A stretch of DNA of 18,012 nucleotides, from contig JBGVRC010000162.1 in assembly GCA_045128055.1 (NCBI GenBank), forward strand, positions 1 to 18,012, in the 5' to 3' direction. Source of the DNA: Scatosoma sp045128055 (GTDB taxonomy: Bacteria > Bacillota > Clostridia > Christensenellales > Borkfalkiaceae). Below, piece after piece: positions 6,501 through 14,566 of the stretch (position 1 is the first letter of the stretch; each line of letters begins with the position of its first letter). Both the position numbers and the translations under genes were made by a program. The notes below the pieces were generated by a model. The model was given only the letters and a program-made list of their open reading frames with translations, had not been told where the DNA came from and made no database searches.

Positions 6501-8216
6501 CTTTGGAATATTACGAATATTGAGAATACGAATATCAAACACGTAAGAGATGCGTCGGGTAACTACTTAAAACTTTCGCCTACCGCTGTTGGCGATACGG
6601 CCAGCGCAAACTATCCCCAATCGTATTTCTTCTTTGAATATCCCAACTTGACGGCGGGTATGGTAGTGGAAATGGATTTCGAACTTGTTGGAGATATCAA
6701 CGTTGGACACGGCGTTTGGACGTGGGGCGCGAATGTGAACAAGGATAACCTTTTTGACGGTCGCTTTATAACGGCTTGGGATACTCCCGATACGTGGAAT
6801 AACGGTAAGTTTACGGCGACGACGAATATCACGGCAGATTGCGCAGGTGTTCGCGTGCTCGTGCGCTATGCAAATAACGCAAACGCATATTGGAAACTGA
6901 CAGGTATTCGCGTATATACCGCAGAAGAATATCTCGATATTCCCACCTATGCAAACGATAAGCAAATCGATATCGGCGCGACGAGTTGGCTCGGCACGAA
7001 TGCAACGCTTAACTATTTCAACGGTGAAACGGGTAGAACAAACTTTGCAAAATTGCAAGAAGCAGGGATTACGGTGCTTGCGGGTACGTTCTACGGTAGA
7101 ACGGATATGGATATACAAGGCGAAGAAACGGCGCTTTTGGATTTGGCGGCTGAATACGGTATCGGCATTTTCTTTCAAAAGAGCTGGGACGGCAGTTCCA
7201 TTCCTTCTTATGTTGCGCATGAAGCATTTTTAGGTTATTACGTGGACGAACCGACGCAAAGCGAGTTGGCTTCGTTAAAAACTTTAAAAGAAAAGTGGGA
7301 CGCTTCGGCGTTTGGCGCAAACGGCAAGCAACTTTACGTGAACTTATTGCCCGTTTATAGCGGAGATATGGGCGGCGATTACGACGCTTACGTGAAAGAA
7401 GCTATTGAAACAAGCAATTTGCCCATTGTTTCCTTTGACCATTATTTGATGTATTATGCGCGTTGGGAAGAAGGGATTATCGTCAAAGAATGGGTGACGA
7501 GCGATACGTTAAGTATTCGAACGGATTGGCTGAAAAATTTTGACATTGTAAGCTATTATGCGAACAAGAATGATAAGCCTTTCTGGTACACTATGCTTGC
7601 TACGCAACATATGTCGGACGGGGATACCGTACTCTATAAAGATCCGACGGTGGCGGATTTGACCTATCAAATGTACGTTGCAATGACGTACGGCGCGACC
7701 AATCTTTTACATTACACGTTCGCTGGTACGGGCGATTATATCATCGACGGCGCTTTGTTTAATCAAAACACGGGCGAATGGACGCAGACCTATACCGACG
7801 TGAAAGATGCAAGCGCGATCATCGGCGAATGGGATCACGTATTTATGAGCTTTGATTGGCTCGGCGCGTCTACCGTAACGGGTACGACCGCGCAAACGGG
7901 TTTGATTACGGGTGATTTAACACATTCAGTTGCGGTCGATACTTACGGCGTGCTGCATAGTGTCAGCTCGACGTATGACGTAGTAGTGGGGCATTTTGAA
8001 GATGAAAACGGTTATGACGGCGTTATGATTACCAATCTTACCATTCCCGAAAATGTTACCGCAACAACCGTTTCGGTTACGTTCGCGGACGAGTATCAAG
8101 CGGTAAAAGTATATCAAGGCGGCGAAGAACAGCTCGTTTATTTAAGCAATGGCGCGCTTCAACTTGAAATTGCTTCGGCGGAAGGCGTATTCATTATCCC
8201 CGTAAAGGCAAAATAA
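3531..8216 (+). CDS. 1561-residue secreted multi-module protein with C-terminal glycosidase-like domain
   Basis: AAGGAG at 3518-3523 precedes the ATG by seven bases. Residues 1-32 are a signal peptide ending VSA before DT, with no lipobox. Visible order: an N-terminal beta-rich domain of about 130 residues; a Flg_new/Listeria-Bacteroides repeat (165-237); A-type modules (243-383, 386-527) with WDGGWDC and DCYG; Flg_new (533-599); B-type modules (611-756, 762-904) with 'HGIWT' and a WN-x-GK-F motif; Flg_new (909-977); a third B module (about 982-1130); and a domain from about 1137 to 1561 that is a paralogue of the lipoprotein at 1487-2737, with Glu1240 in 'VDEP'. A and B modules both start with a YDF-like strand and end with 'AY(F/W)K(I/L)' so they look related. 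The likely role is glycan binding at the cell surface plus action by the last domain; the catalytic claim is inference. There is no LPXTG signal or transmembrane anchor, so attachment would need another partner. Confidence 0.88.
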   Translation: MKKLSVYILSLLCGLCMMFGFAFSLNTAVVSADTVAGVTPILSTTKYKISKSQEHMLLATGIKDYDDVYEVGYAFKDMDGIIKYHAVTTKYYTSITSGNSTWTVSDMFGGEYTGMIVWEVAYDQAEAYTYQAYAKVGDRVDGNLVTSDTIVYGNRKDLGAAACEITFDLNGGMVDGKAAVADKTVTYGSVYGELPTPVKEDATFTYWNTKADGTGDTITAETVSNKKGDVILYAIYEDDRKVWDFTTSDQINAFSKPETVNYSIVDNYLKITGQSGATNTLFFSSAINANSLVEIDVEYVSNNTAYAGGNQVTFLAYTANAAGDADGNTTAVMGNASWDGGWDCAKTTVSATITQDCYGIKMQFVYGADTNAYFKITGIRILEYPLIYDFSNESQLNALTKANNTTYSIVDDYLKVVGTHGSESTLLFKSNLKTGAKVEIDVEYVCANPAYSAGQVTFLAYTANAKGNNDGVTTTVMGNASWDGGWDCAKTTVLTEITQDCYGIRMQFVMNSEANAYFKITGIRVFYPEYPTYTVTYDATMENQTVTYGNAYGTLATAPNKAGYVFKGWYLNADGSGEAVTADTIVSTAENHALYAIYEKETVVETEKERLEYDFTTNEQTEEFSSISNGVVEINTSEGYLKLSPQDKTINGANDPQAEFLFGRALSAGLTVEIDFELVGGISVGHGIWTYGVNANGHNLFESAYYTAWDTPNVWNSGKFTAVISVMQDCAGIKVLARFANNADAYWRINAIRIIEPIEYPVAYDFSDEKLLDKFVELDHGGKEIVAEATGNYVKFTPTDMNNLYSIFWFKENLKSGMTVEMDFELVGAINVAHGIWTWGANASGGAQFDGQFVTAWDAPAVWNGGKFTSTTSITADCYGVRIQMKYGDNTEAYWKLTSIRIINGEYPTSTVTYSVNGEESTASVTFGGKYSLPTAPEKENAVFKGWYFNADGTGVEITSNTVVTATENHTVYAVYNEYYANPDFFEENQLWNITNIENTNIKHVRDASGNYLKLSPTAVGDTASANYPQSYFFFEYPNLTAGMVVEMDFELVGDINVGHGVWTWGANVNKDNLFDGRFITAWDTPDTWNNGKFTATTNITADCAGVRVLVRYANNANAYWKLTGIRVYTAEEYLDIPTYANDKQIDIGATSWLGTNATLNYFNGETGRTNFAKLQEAGITVLAGTFYGRTDMDIQGEETALLDLAAEYGIGIFFQKSWDGSSIPSYVAHEAFLGYYVDEPTQSELASLKTLKEKWDASAFGANGKQLYVNLLPVYSGDMGGDYDAYVKEAIETSNLPIVSFDHYLMYYARWEEGIIVKEWVTSDTLSIRTDWLKNFDIVSYYANKNDKPFWYTMLATQHMSDGDTVLYKDPTVADLTYQMYVAMTYGATNLLHYTFAGTGDYIIDGALFNQNTGEWTQTYTDVKDASAIIGEWDHVFMSFDWLGASTVTGTTAQTGLITGDLTHSVAVDTYGVLHSVSSTYDVVVGHFEDENGYDGVMITNLTIPENVTATTVSVTFADEYQAVKVYQGGEEQLVYLSNGALQLEIASAEGVFIIPVKAK

Positions 8217-8229
8217 TAAAAATTGAAAA

Positions 8230-8266
8230 CGCATAGGGGTGCAGATTATTTTTGCATCCCTATGTG
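8230..8266 (+). promoter_or_regulatory. Intergenic stem-loop after the large surface protein gene
   Basis: Bases 8232-8243 pair with 8253-8264 (12 bp, one G-U) around a 9-nt loop, and 8230-8231 with 8265-8266 extend the stem. It begins 13 nt after the stop codon and is followed by AAGTATAGG, not a U-tract, on the plus strand. Position and arm sequence (CATAGG / CCTATG) resemble the hairpin at 1420-1451. Likely an mRNA-stabilising or partial termination element between operon genes; function not proven. Confidence 0.55.
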
Positions 8267-8281
8267 AAGTATAGGTATAGT

Positions 8282-9448
8282 ATGCGTATTAAGAAATGGA
8301 TAGTGTTTGGGTTGACGTTTTTGATGGCTATGTCCGTTGTTGGTTGTGATTTTGGTGAAGATGAATTGCAAATTCTCAACACGGAAATGTATAGCAAGGA
8401 AGTACGTGATTATTTGCTTGCGGCAGACGATTACGAGCAAATTATGGCGTTACAGTCTGCCGACGTATATGATAAACAAACCACGGGTATTTCTTGGAAA
8501 AAACAGGAAAATGTTGATACGTACACGGTGATTCTTTCAACAGACGCAGATATGAGCGATAAAACGCAATACGTTGTGGACGGCTCTAAAACGGAATATA
8601 CCTTTAACGCTTTAATGCCAAATACCCAATATTACGTAAAATTGCAATCGTATGATAAAAGCGGTAAAATGCTGCGCGAAACTAAGGCGCAAAGCTTTAC
8701 AACGCAAAGTGATTTTTGTCAGCGAATTGTAAACGTGGACGGGGTCAGCAACGTTCGTGACATCGGCGGATATGGCGCGCAGGGGAATTCCAAAGTAAAA
8801 TACGGCTTGATTTACCGCGGCGCAAGATTAAACGCAATAACAGACGACGGTCTTGCTACGTTTACGAAAGAATTAGGTATCAAGACGGAGCTTGACGTGC
8901 GCTATGGTACGGACGGTGGGAAAGCGGTCGATATGGAAGGGGTGGACTATAAACAGCTTGGTATGTGGGCGTATAGCTCGATTTTACCCGATACCTGTCA
9001 ACCCAAGTCGAAGGGAGCCGGTTTGTTTGACGTAAGAACGATTGACGGCATAAAAGGCGTTTTCGAAGCGATTGCTAATCCGGATAATTTGCCTGTCTAT
9101 ATACATTGTACGGCTGGCGCGGATAGAACGGGTACGATTTGTTATTTGATTAACGGCGTATTAGGCGTGGAGTATAGCGGCTTGGCGCAGGATTTCGAGC
9201 TGACGTCCTTTTCCGAACAGGGTAGACGTTGGCGAAGCAGTGTTAAAAACTGGGAGTTTGAAAGCGACGGCGTAATGCAAAACGATGAGAAAAATTTTAT
9301 AGCCTTTGGGCAAATGCACTCGCTTATGATGCAGTGGTATGCGCCAAATGGCGAAACGTTACAAGGAGCAATAGAAAACTATTTGACCAGCGTATGCGAT
9401 ATTTCTATGGAAACAATAGCATCGGTACGTGAAAATTTGTTGGTTTGA
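8282..9448 (+). CDS. Lipoprotein with FN3 domain and tyrosine-phosphatase-like domain (Y_phosphatase3 family)
   Basis: I choose ATG 8282 (388 residues) because MRIKKW begins a clean lipoprotein signal with Cys22 in SVVGC. A TTG ten codons earlier (8252) lies inside the upstream hairpin and would put extra polar residues before the signal. The ribosome binding site is weak. Residues 59-142 look like a fibronectin type III domain ('GISWKK...YTVILS...NTQYYVKL'). Residues 150-388 match the Y_phosphatase3 group related to MptpB and Listeria LipA: 'NVRDIGG' near the start and the P-loop HCTAGADRTG, with Cys276 as nucleophile and Arg282 as phosphate-binding Arg. Characterised relatives often have Lys before the Asp of the loop; here it is Ala280. 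The enzyme should act outside the membrane on phospho-tyrosine, phosphoinositide or phosphosugar groups; the substrate cannot be told from sequence. Its place among glycan genes would fit removal of a phosphate from a glycan, which is speculative. Confidence 0.85.
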   Translation: MRIKKWIVFGLTFLMAMSVVGCDFGEDELQILNTEMYSKEVRDYLLAADDYEQIMALQSADVYDKQTTGISWKKQENVDTYTVILSTDADMSDKTQYVVDGSKTEYTFNALMPNTQYYVKLQSYDKSGKMLRETKAQSFTTQSDFCQRIVNVDGVSNVRDIGGYGAQGNSKVKYGLIYRGARLNAITDDGLATFTKELGIKTELDVRYGTDGGKAVDMEGVDYKQLGMWAYSSILPDTCQPKSKGAGLFDVRTIDGIKGVFEAIANPDNLPVYIHCTAGADRTGTICYLINGVLGVEYSGLAQDFELTSFSEQGRRWRSSVKNWEFESDGVMQNDEKNFIAFGQMHSLMMQWYAPNGETLQGAIENYLTSVCDISMETIASVRENLLV

Positions 9449-9507
9449 TATAGCGACTTGTTGCGATAAAGGAAAAATGAAAAATTTTTAGGTTAGAGGA
9501 TACTAAT

Positions 9508-12483
9508 ATGATGCCTATCAATGCGAAAAAAGTTTACGATAAAATCCCCAGCGAAATGCTAAAACGTATAAAAGAAAAAATTTATACGGTCTGCGCGGAT
9601 TTAAGCGTTGTTATATATCAAACGGAAGAGCCGGTTCCTTTTGAAAAGCGAACTTGCGGTAAGGAAAGTTGTTTAAAAATAGGGGATACCTGGGGCAAGC
9701 TGTTCGATTGCGCTTGGTTTCATTTTACGGGGCGTGTTCCCGATAGTTGCAAGGGACAAAAGACGGTGCTTTTGTTGGACGTTGGCGGCGAGGGTTGTAT
9801 ATACGATGAAAACGGCAATCCGCAAAGGGGCATTACAACCTTTACGGTCAATGAAGAAAACGTAAACGACTGGGGCTGGAAAAGGGTCGTTCCATTTTTA
9901 GAGCAGGCAAACGGCGGGGAAATTGTCGATTTTTGGGTGGATTGCGGCTACAACGACCTGTTTGGCAACTTTGTTTGGGGGGATAAGGAAAGAAGCGCGC
10001 CGCGCCCTTATAAAGAAGGATTTATTGCAACCGTAAATGAAGAAATGCGCGAGCTGTATTACGATTATTTAATTCTTGACGATTTAAGAAATAATTTATC
10101 GGAAGATAGCCCGAGATATTGTTCGATTACGTATGCGCTTTTAGAAGTGAAGAACATATTGAAAGATTATACTTCGTCGGAAGTAGCGCTCGCAAGAAAA
10201 GTTTTAAGGAAAGAGCTTTCTAAAAAAGGCGGTGCGCCTTCGCTCAAAATTTCGGCGGTAGGGCATTCGCATTTAGACTTAGCTTGGCTGTGGCCTATTC
10301 GCGAAACAAAGCGAAAAGCGATTCGAACGTTTGCAACCCAGCTTGAAATGTTAGAACGTTATCCTGAGTACGTCTATGGCGCAAGCCAACCGCAACAGTA
10401 TGCGTGGATTAAAGAAAATGAGCCTGATTTATATCAAAGAATAAAGCAGGCGGTTGAAAAAGGCAGGATAGAACCGCAAGGCTGTATGTGGGTAGAGCCT
10501 GATACGAACGTACCTTGCGGCGAATCGCTCGTAAGACAAATTTTCTACGGGAAACAATTCTTTAAGGACGAGTTTGGTAAAGAAATAGATGCTTTGTGGT
10601 TGCCCGACGTTTTCGGTTTTTCCGCTGCTCTTCCGCAGCTTTGCGCAAAGTCGAACGTCAAGTATCTTTGTACGATTAAGTTAAGTTGGAATTGGGTAAC
10701 GAGATTTCCCTATAATTCGTTTATCTGGAAAGGGATTTCGGACGATTCCGTGCTTGTGCATATGCCGCCCGAAGGGGATTACAACAGTATGGCGTTCCCG
10801 ACCAACGTGCATAAGGCAGTCAAAAATTATCAAGAAAAAGGGAAAATCGAAAACGCGCTTATGCTGTACGGTATCGGTGACGGAGGCGCAGGCCCGGCTC
10901 CCAGGCACTTGGAAGCACTCAAAAGAATGAAAAATCTTGACGGGCTTCCGCCGATTAAGCAAGAAAGCGCGGGGGGCTTTTTCAAGAAATTAGAAAAACA
11001 AGCGAAGGAATTGGAAACCTACAAAGGCGAAATGTACTTGGAAGCGCATCAAGGCACTTATACTTCGCAAGGCTATAATAAAAAACATAACAAAATTTTG
11101 GAGAATATGTTGCATGATTTGGAAGCAGCGTACGCGATAGAAAACAAAGTTAACGGCACGGTATTCTCTCAAAAAGAAGCGGACGAAATTTGGAAAGAAG
11201 TATTGCTGTATCAATTCCACGACATATTACCCGGTTCGTGCATTAAACGCGTTTACGATGAAACGGAAAATGCGTACAATCGGTTGGAAAATGCCGTGCA
11301 ACTCCTTATGGATAAGGTCGTTTTAAAAGCGCAACCCAACGCAGTATTTAATTCTTTGGGGTTTGAAGTGCCGGACGTTGTGGAAAACAACGGGAAATTG
11401 TATTCTGTGAAGGCAAAGCCTTTGGGATATACGCTTTTAAGCGCAGAGCAGGGAATTAAAAAATTGAACTGCCGCGCAGATAAAGATACCTTGTCCAACG
11501 ATAAGCTTATCGCAAAATTTGACGAAAAAGGCGTTTTGATTAGCATTGTGAGAAAAAGCGACGGTAGAAATGTTCTCACTGCCAAAGGCGGCAACGTCCT
11601 TTCCGTGTATCACGACGAGTGTTCTTGGATATGCGGCGACGCGTGGGATATCGATCCTTTATATTACCATTCTGCGCCCGAATATTTTATCTTAATAGAC
11701 GTGAAATGTTATAAGGAAGGCGCTTATGCGGTAAGAGAGCAAAACTTCCGTTACGGAAAGTCTACGCTTTGTCAAAAAATCAAATTGAAACATAATAGCG
11801 AGTATTTAGAGTTTGATACTACCGTGGATTGGCAGGAAACGAATAAAATGCTTCGCGCGGATTTCCATACCGATTTACAGAGCGATTTCGTTACTTGCGG
11901 TATTCAATTCGGCAACATTAAAAGAACGACGAAGGAAAATACGGCGACTGAAAAAATTCAATTTGAAATTTGCGCGCATAGATATTCCCAGCTTTGTGAA
12001 AATAACTATAAATTTGCGGTGTTGTCTGATTGTAAGTACGGTTATCGCGCGAAGGGCGGTTTGCTTAGCTTGAATCTTTTGCGTTCGCCCGAATATCCCG
12101 CGACGGAGGCAAAGGGAATACATACCTTCCGTTACGGCGTGTATTGCGGTGAAAATGCAAACGACGTGGAACGGATTTCCCATGCGTTTATCAACGGCTT
12201 AAAGCCTTGCTATGCTGAAAAAGAATATTCTTTTGCGTCCACGGACAAGGAAAACGTTCTCATTGACACCTTAAAACCTGCATACGACGGCAACGGACAA
12301 ATCTTGAGATTGTTTGAAAGCAGCGGTCAAAAAACGACTTGTAGGCTTACTTTTGGGGACAGCGTAAAACGGGTAACGCTCTGCAATCTTTTGGAACAGG
12401 AAGAAAGAGTAGTGTCTTTGAAAAACGGTATGGCGCAATTAACGTTTAAGCCGTTTGAAATACATACGTTAAGAGTGGAATAA
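9508..12483 (+). CDS. Alpha-mannosidase, glycoside hydrolase family 38
   Basis: The 991-residue product has no signal peptide and should be cytoplasmic. GAGGA at 9496-9500 supports ATG 9508 (a second ATG follows at once). The N-terminal 230 or so residues form the ancillary domain of MAN2C1-like bacterial enzymes. The catalytic region starts with GHSHLDLAW, where His255 and Asp257 fit the zinc-binding H-x-D; WLPDVFGFS carries the expected nucleophile Asp367; EAHQGTYTSQ places His514 as the remaining zinc ligand. The C-terminal half is the usual beta-sandwich part, and the length is normal for the family. GH38 enzymes retain configuration and remove alpha-linked mannose, including from mannosides and N-glycan or mannan fragments. 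The linkage preference is not visible. Coupling with the next gene and the surface proteins upstream suggests it works on imported oligosaccharides. Confidence 0.93.
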   Translation: MMPINAKKVYDKIPSEMLKRIKEKIYTVCADLSVVIYQTEEPVPFEKRTCGKESCLKIGDTWGKLFDCAWFHFTGRVPDSCKGQKTVLLLDVGGEGCIYDENGNPQRGITTFTVNEENVNDWGWKRVVPFLEQANGGEIVDFWVDCGYNDLFGNFVWGDKERSAPRPYKEGFIATVNEEMRELYYDYLILDDLRNNLSEDSPRYCSITYALLEVKNILKDYTSSEVALARKVLRKELSKKGGAPSLKISAVGHSHLDLAWLWPIRETKRKAIRTFATQLEMLERYPEYVYGASQPQQYAWIKENEPDLYQRIKQAVEKGRIEPQGCMWVEPDTNVPCGESLVRQIFYGKQFFKDEFGKEIDALWLPDVFGFSAALPQLCAKSNVKYLCTIKLSWNWVTRFPYNSFIWKGISDDSVLVHMPPEGDYNSMAFPTNVHKAVKNYQEKGKIENALMLYGIGDGGAGPAPRHLEALKRMKNLDGLPPIKQESAGGFFKKLEKQAKELETYKGEMYLEAHQGTYTSQGYNKKHNKILENMLHDLEAAYAIENKVNGTVFSQKEADEIWKEVLLYQFHDILPGSCIKRVYDETENAYNRLENAVQLLMDKVVLKAQPNAVFNSLGFEVPDVVENNGKLYSVKAKPLGYTLLSAEQGIKKLNCRADKDTLSNDKLIAKFDEKGVLISIVRKSDGRNVLTAKGGNVLSVYHDECSWICGDAWDIDPLYYHSAPEYFILIDVKCYKEGAYAVREQNFRYGKSTLCQKIKLKHNSEYLEFDTTVDWQETNKMLRADFHTDLQSDFVTCGIQFGNIKRTTKENTATEKIQFEICAHRYSQLCENNYKFAVLSDCKYGYRAKGGLLSLNLLRSPEYPATEAKGIHTFRYGVYCGENANDVERISHAFINGLKPCYAEKEYSFASTDKENVLIDTLKPAYDGNGQILRLFESSGQKTTCRLTFGDSVKRVTLCNLLEQEERVVSLKNGMAQLTFKPFEIHTLRVE

Positions 12484-12484
12484 G

Positions 12485-14566
12485 ATGATTTATACGATAA
12501 ATAACGGACGGATAACCGTCGATTTTGAAGGTAAAAAAATCGCAAACATAAGTATGGACGGAAAAGAGCTTGTGCGGGGGAATATTCCCTTCTTTTCCGT
12601 TCGTTTAAGAAAAAAGAGCAATGAAACGCGTATGATTACGGCGTTTGATTGCAAATTTGTCAAAGTGGATAATGAAAAGGCGTACTATACGCATAACGAG
12701 ATAGACGTAGTTTTATACGTCCGTCAAAGCGAAAATACGCTTTTATGGCGAATCGACGTAAAAAACAAGACGAACGACTTGATTGAGCTCGTTGATATTA
12801 TGAGCTTTGGCGTGAATGAAAAATTCCGAGACGAAGATGGCGGATACGGCGCGCTGTTGACTTCGTATAATGAAGGCGCGTTAATTACCGATATGACGGT
12901 AAGAGAGCAGTATCATTTGAACTATCATGACGTAGATTATCCAAGCGAAGGAAGCTTTTTCCTGTTTCCGAATATGCTCTCGTCGCAATTTATGGCTTAT
13001 CTAACGGAGAGCGGCGGTGTTTATTTAGGGTTGCACGATAAAGAAAGAACGCTTAAACATATGGATTTTTGCTACGATGAAAATTGTACGAGAATTATGA
13101 TGCGACCGTTTTGCGACGTGGACTATGGTCAGGATTATGAAATGCCCTTTGACGGCGTGATGACGTTTTTTGAAGGGGAATGGCAGGACGCTTGTGAAAT
13201 TTACAAGCAATGGTTTGAGCAAAATTTGCCCGCAGGGGTCAAGAAAATTGTCGAACAAACAAATTTGCCTTCTTGGTATGGGGAATCGCCGATTATCGTG
13301 GCGTATCCCGTTTTGGGACGTTATGATACCGACGTGATGGTTCCCAACGGCCTGTTCCCGTATGAAAATGCCTTGCTTTCGTTAAAAGAGATTTCAAATG
13401 CAACGGACAGCTCGGTGATGGCGCTTATTATGCACTGGGAAGGCACCGCGCCTTGGGCGCCGCCTTACGTTTGGCCACCTTACGGCGGTGAAGAAACGTT
13501 TGGCTCGTTTTTGCAAAAAGCGCACGGGGAGAATATTCTCGTCGGCTTATATTGTAGCGGCTTTGGTTGGACGCAAAAGAGCAATTTAACCGAGTATTCC
13601 TGTGAAGAAACGTTTGTGAAAGAAAATATAGCAAGGGCGGTATGCACAAATTCGAACGGGGAATATTACAGCGTAATTTGCACGGGTCAGAGAAATGGTT
13701 TTGATATGTGTCCTGCGGTAAAAAAGACTAAGGAGATTTTTCAAACGGAAATAGGTAAGCTTTGCGCAAGTGGCGTGGATTATATTCAAGTATTAGACCA
13801 AAACCACGGTGGAACAAGCTATTTCTGTTATAGCGATAAACACGGGCATACGCCTGCTCCTGGGAAGTGGCAGGTGCAAGAAACGGCGGCGCTTTTAGAC
13901 GGTGTCGACAAGAAAAAGGCGCTCTTAGGTTGCGAGTCGGCGGCGGCGGAGCCGTATTTATCGCATCTCAAATTCAGCGATAACCGCTTTGAATTGAATT
14001 ATTTTGTAGGAACGCCCGTTCCCGTATATTCGTATTTGTATCACGAATACGTGAACAATTTTATGGGTAATCAAGTTTGCACGCCCTTAGAAAAGAAAGA
14101 AAATTCCTATCCGATGCGCGTAGCGTATTCCTTTTTAGCGGGGGATATGTTGACAGCGGTAATCGTTGACGGCGGAAGAATCGTATATTCGTGGGGCGAA
14201 AAGGATTTTACGGATAAACAAAATGCCTTGACGATTTTAAAAAATCTTAACGCTTGGCGTAAAGGCGTCGGTAAAGAGTATTTGCATATCGGTAAAATGG
14301 TAAAGCCGCTTACGGTTGAATGTGGGAAAGAATCCTTTAAACTCAACAAAGGTACGCATACGTTTGTTGTCGATGAAGTGTTGACGGCTGCTTATGAATA
14401 CGATGGTCAAAAGGTGCAATTTGTTGTGAATTATAACACGCGTTTTGTAAACGTAAGCCTGCCGAAAAAGGTGGACGTTGTATTCAATAATGAGTCCACA
14501 CAAACATTGATGGGAGTGGATACATTCCAGATAAGTCCCTTGTCTGCTGTTATGTTTAAGCTGTAA
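12485..14566 (+). CDS. DUF6259-type putative glycosidase
   Basis: The start ATG lies one base after the stop of the alpha-mannosidase gene, so translation is probably coupled. The 693-residue product lacks a signal peptide. It begins with a beta-sandwich region of about 250 residues ('NNGRITVDFEGKKI...'), like the N-terminal domain of GH36-type enzymes. A TIM-barrel-like part follows with many Trp and Gly residues ('SWYGESP', 'WEGTAPWAPPYVWPP'), 'YIQVLDQNHGG' with Asp438 and 'GCESAAAEPY' with Glu484/Glu489, then a C-terminal beta domain. I recall this layout as DUF6259, a family without a settled activity. The acids named are candidates for catalysis only. The pairing with GH38 suggests a second exo-acting enzyme on the same oligosaccharide. 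Confidence 0.8.
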   Translation: MIYTINNGRITVDFEGKKIANISMDGKELVRGNIPFFSVRLRKKSNETRMITAFDCKFVKVDNEKAYYTHNEIDVVLYVRQSENTLLWRIDVKNKTNDLIELVDIMSFGVNEKFRDEDGGYGALLTSYNEGALITDMTVREQYHLNYHDVDYPSEGSFFLFPNMLSSQFMAYLTESGGVYLGLHDKERTLKHMDFCYDENCTRIMMRPFCDVDYGQDYEMPFDGVMTFFEGEWQDACEIYKQWFEQNLPAGVKKIVEQTNLPSWYGESPIIVAYPVLGRYDTDVMVPNGLFPYENALLSLKEISNATDSSVMALIMHWEGTAPWAPPYVWPPYGGEETFGSFLQKAHGENILVGLYCSGFGWTQKSNLTEYSCEETFVKENIARAVCTNSNGEYYSVICTGQRNGFDMCPAVKKTKEIFQTEIGKLCASGVDYIQVLDQNHGGTSYFCYSDKHGHTPAPGKWQVQETAALLDGVDKKKALLGCESAAAEPYLSHLKFSDNRFELNYFVGTPVPVYSYLYHEYVNNFMGNQVCTPLEKKENSYPMRVAYSFLAGDMLTAVIVDGGRIVYSWGEKDFTDKQNALTILKNLNAWRKGVGKEYLHIGKMVKPLTVECGKESFKLNKGTHTFVVDEVLTAAYEYDGQKVQFVVNYNTRFVNVSLPKKVDVVFNNESTQTLMGVDTFQISPLSAVMFKL

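Noticed and set aside
8252..8281. TTG start ten codons upstream for the phosphatase lipoprotein
   Set aside because: It lies within the hairpin at 8230-8266, lacks a ribosome binding site and would place an extra polar extension before an otherwise standard lipoprotein signal.
9449..9507. Mini-ORF and A5T5 palindrome before the alpha-mannosidase gene
   Set aside because: The frame has four codons and the palindrome is a simple A-run/T-run; no leader-peptide logic or terminator follows.
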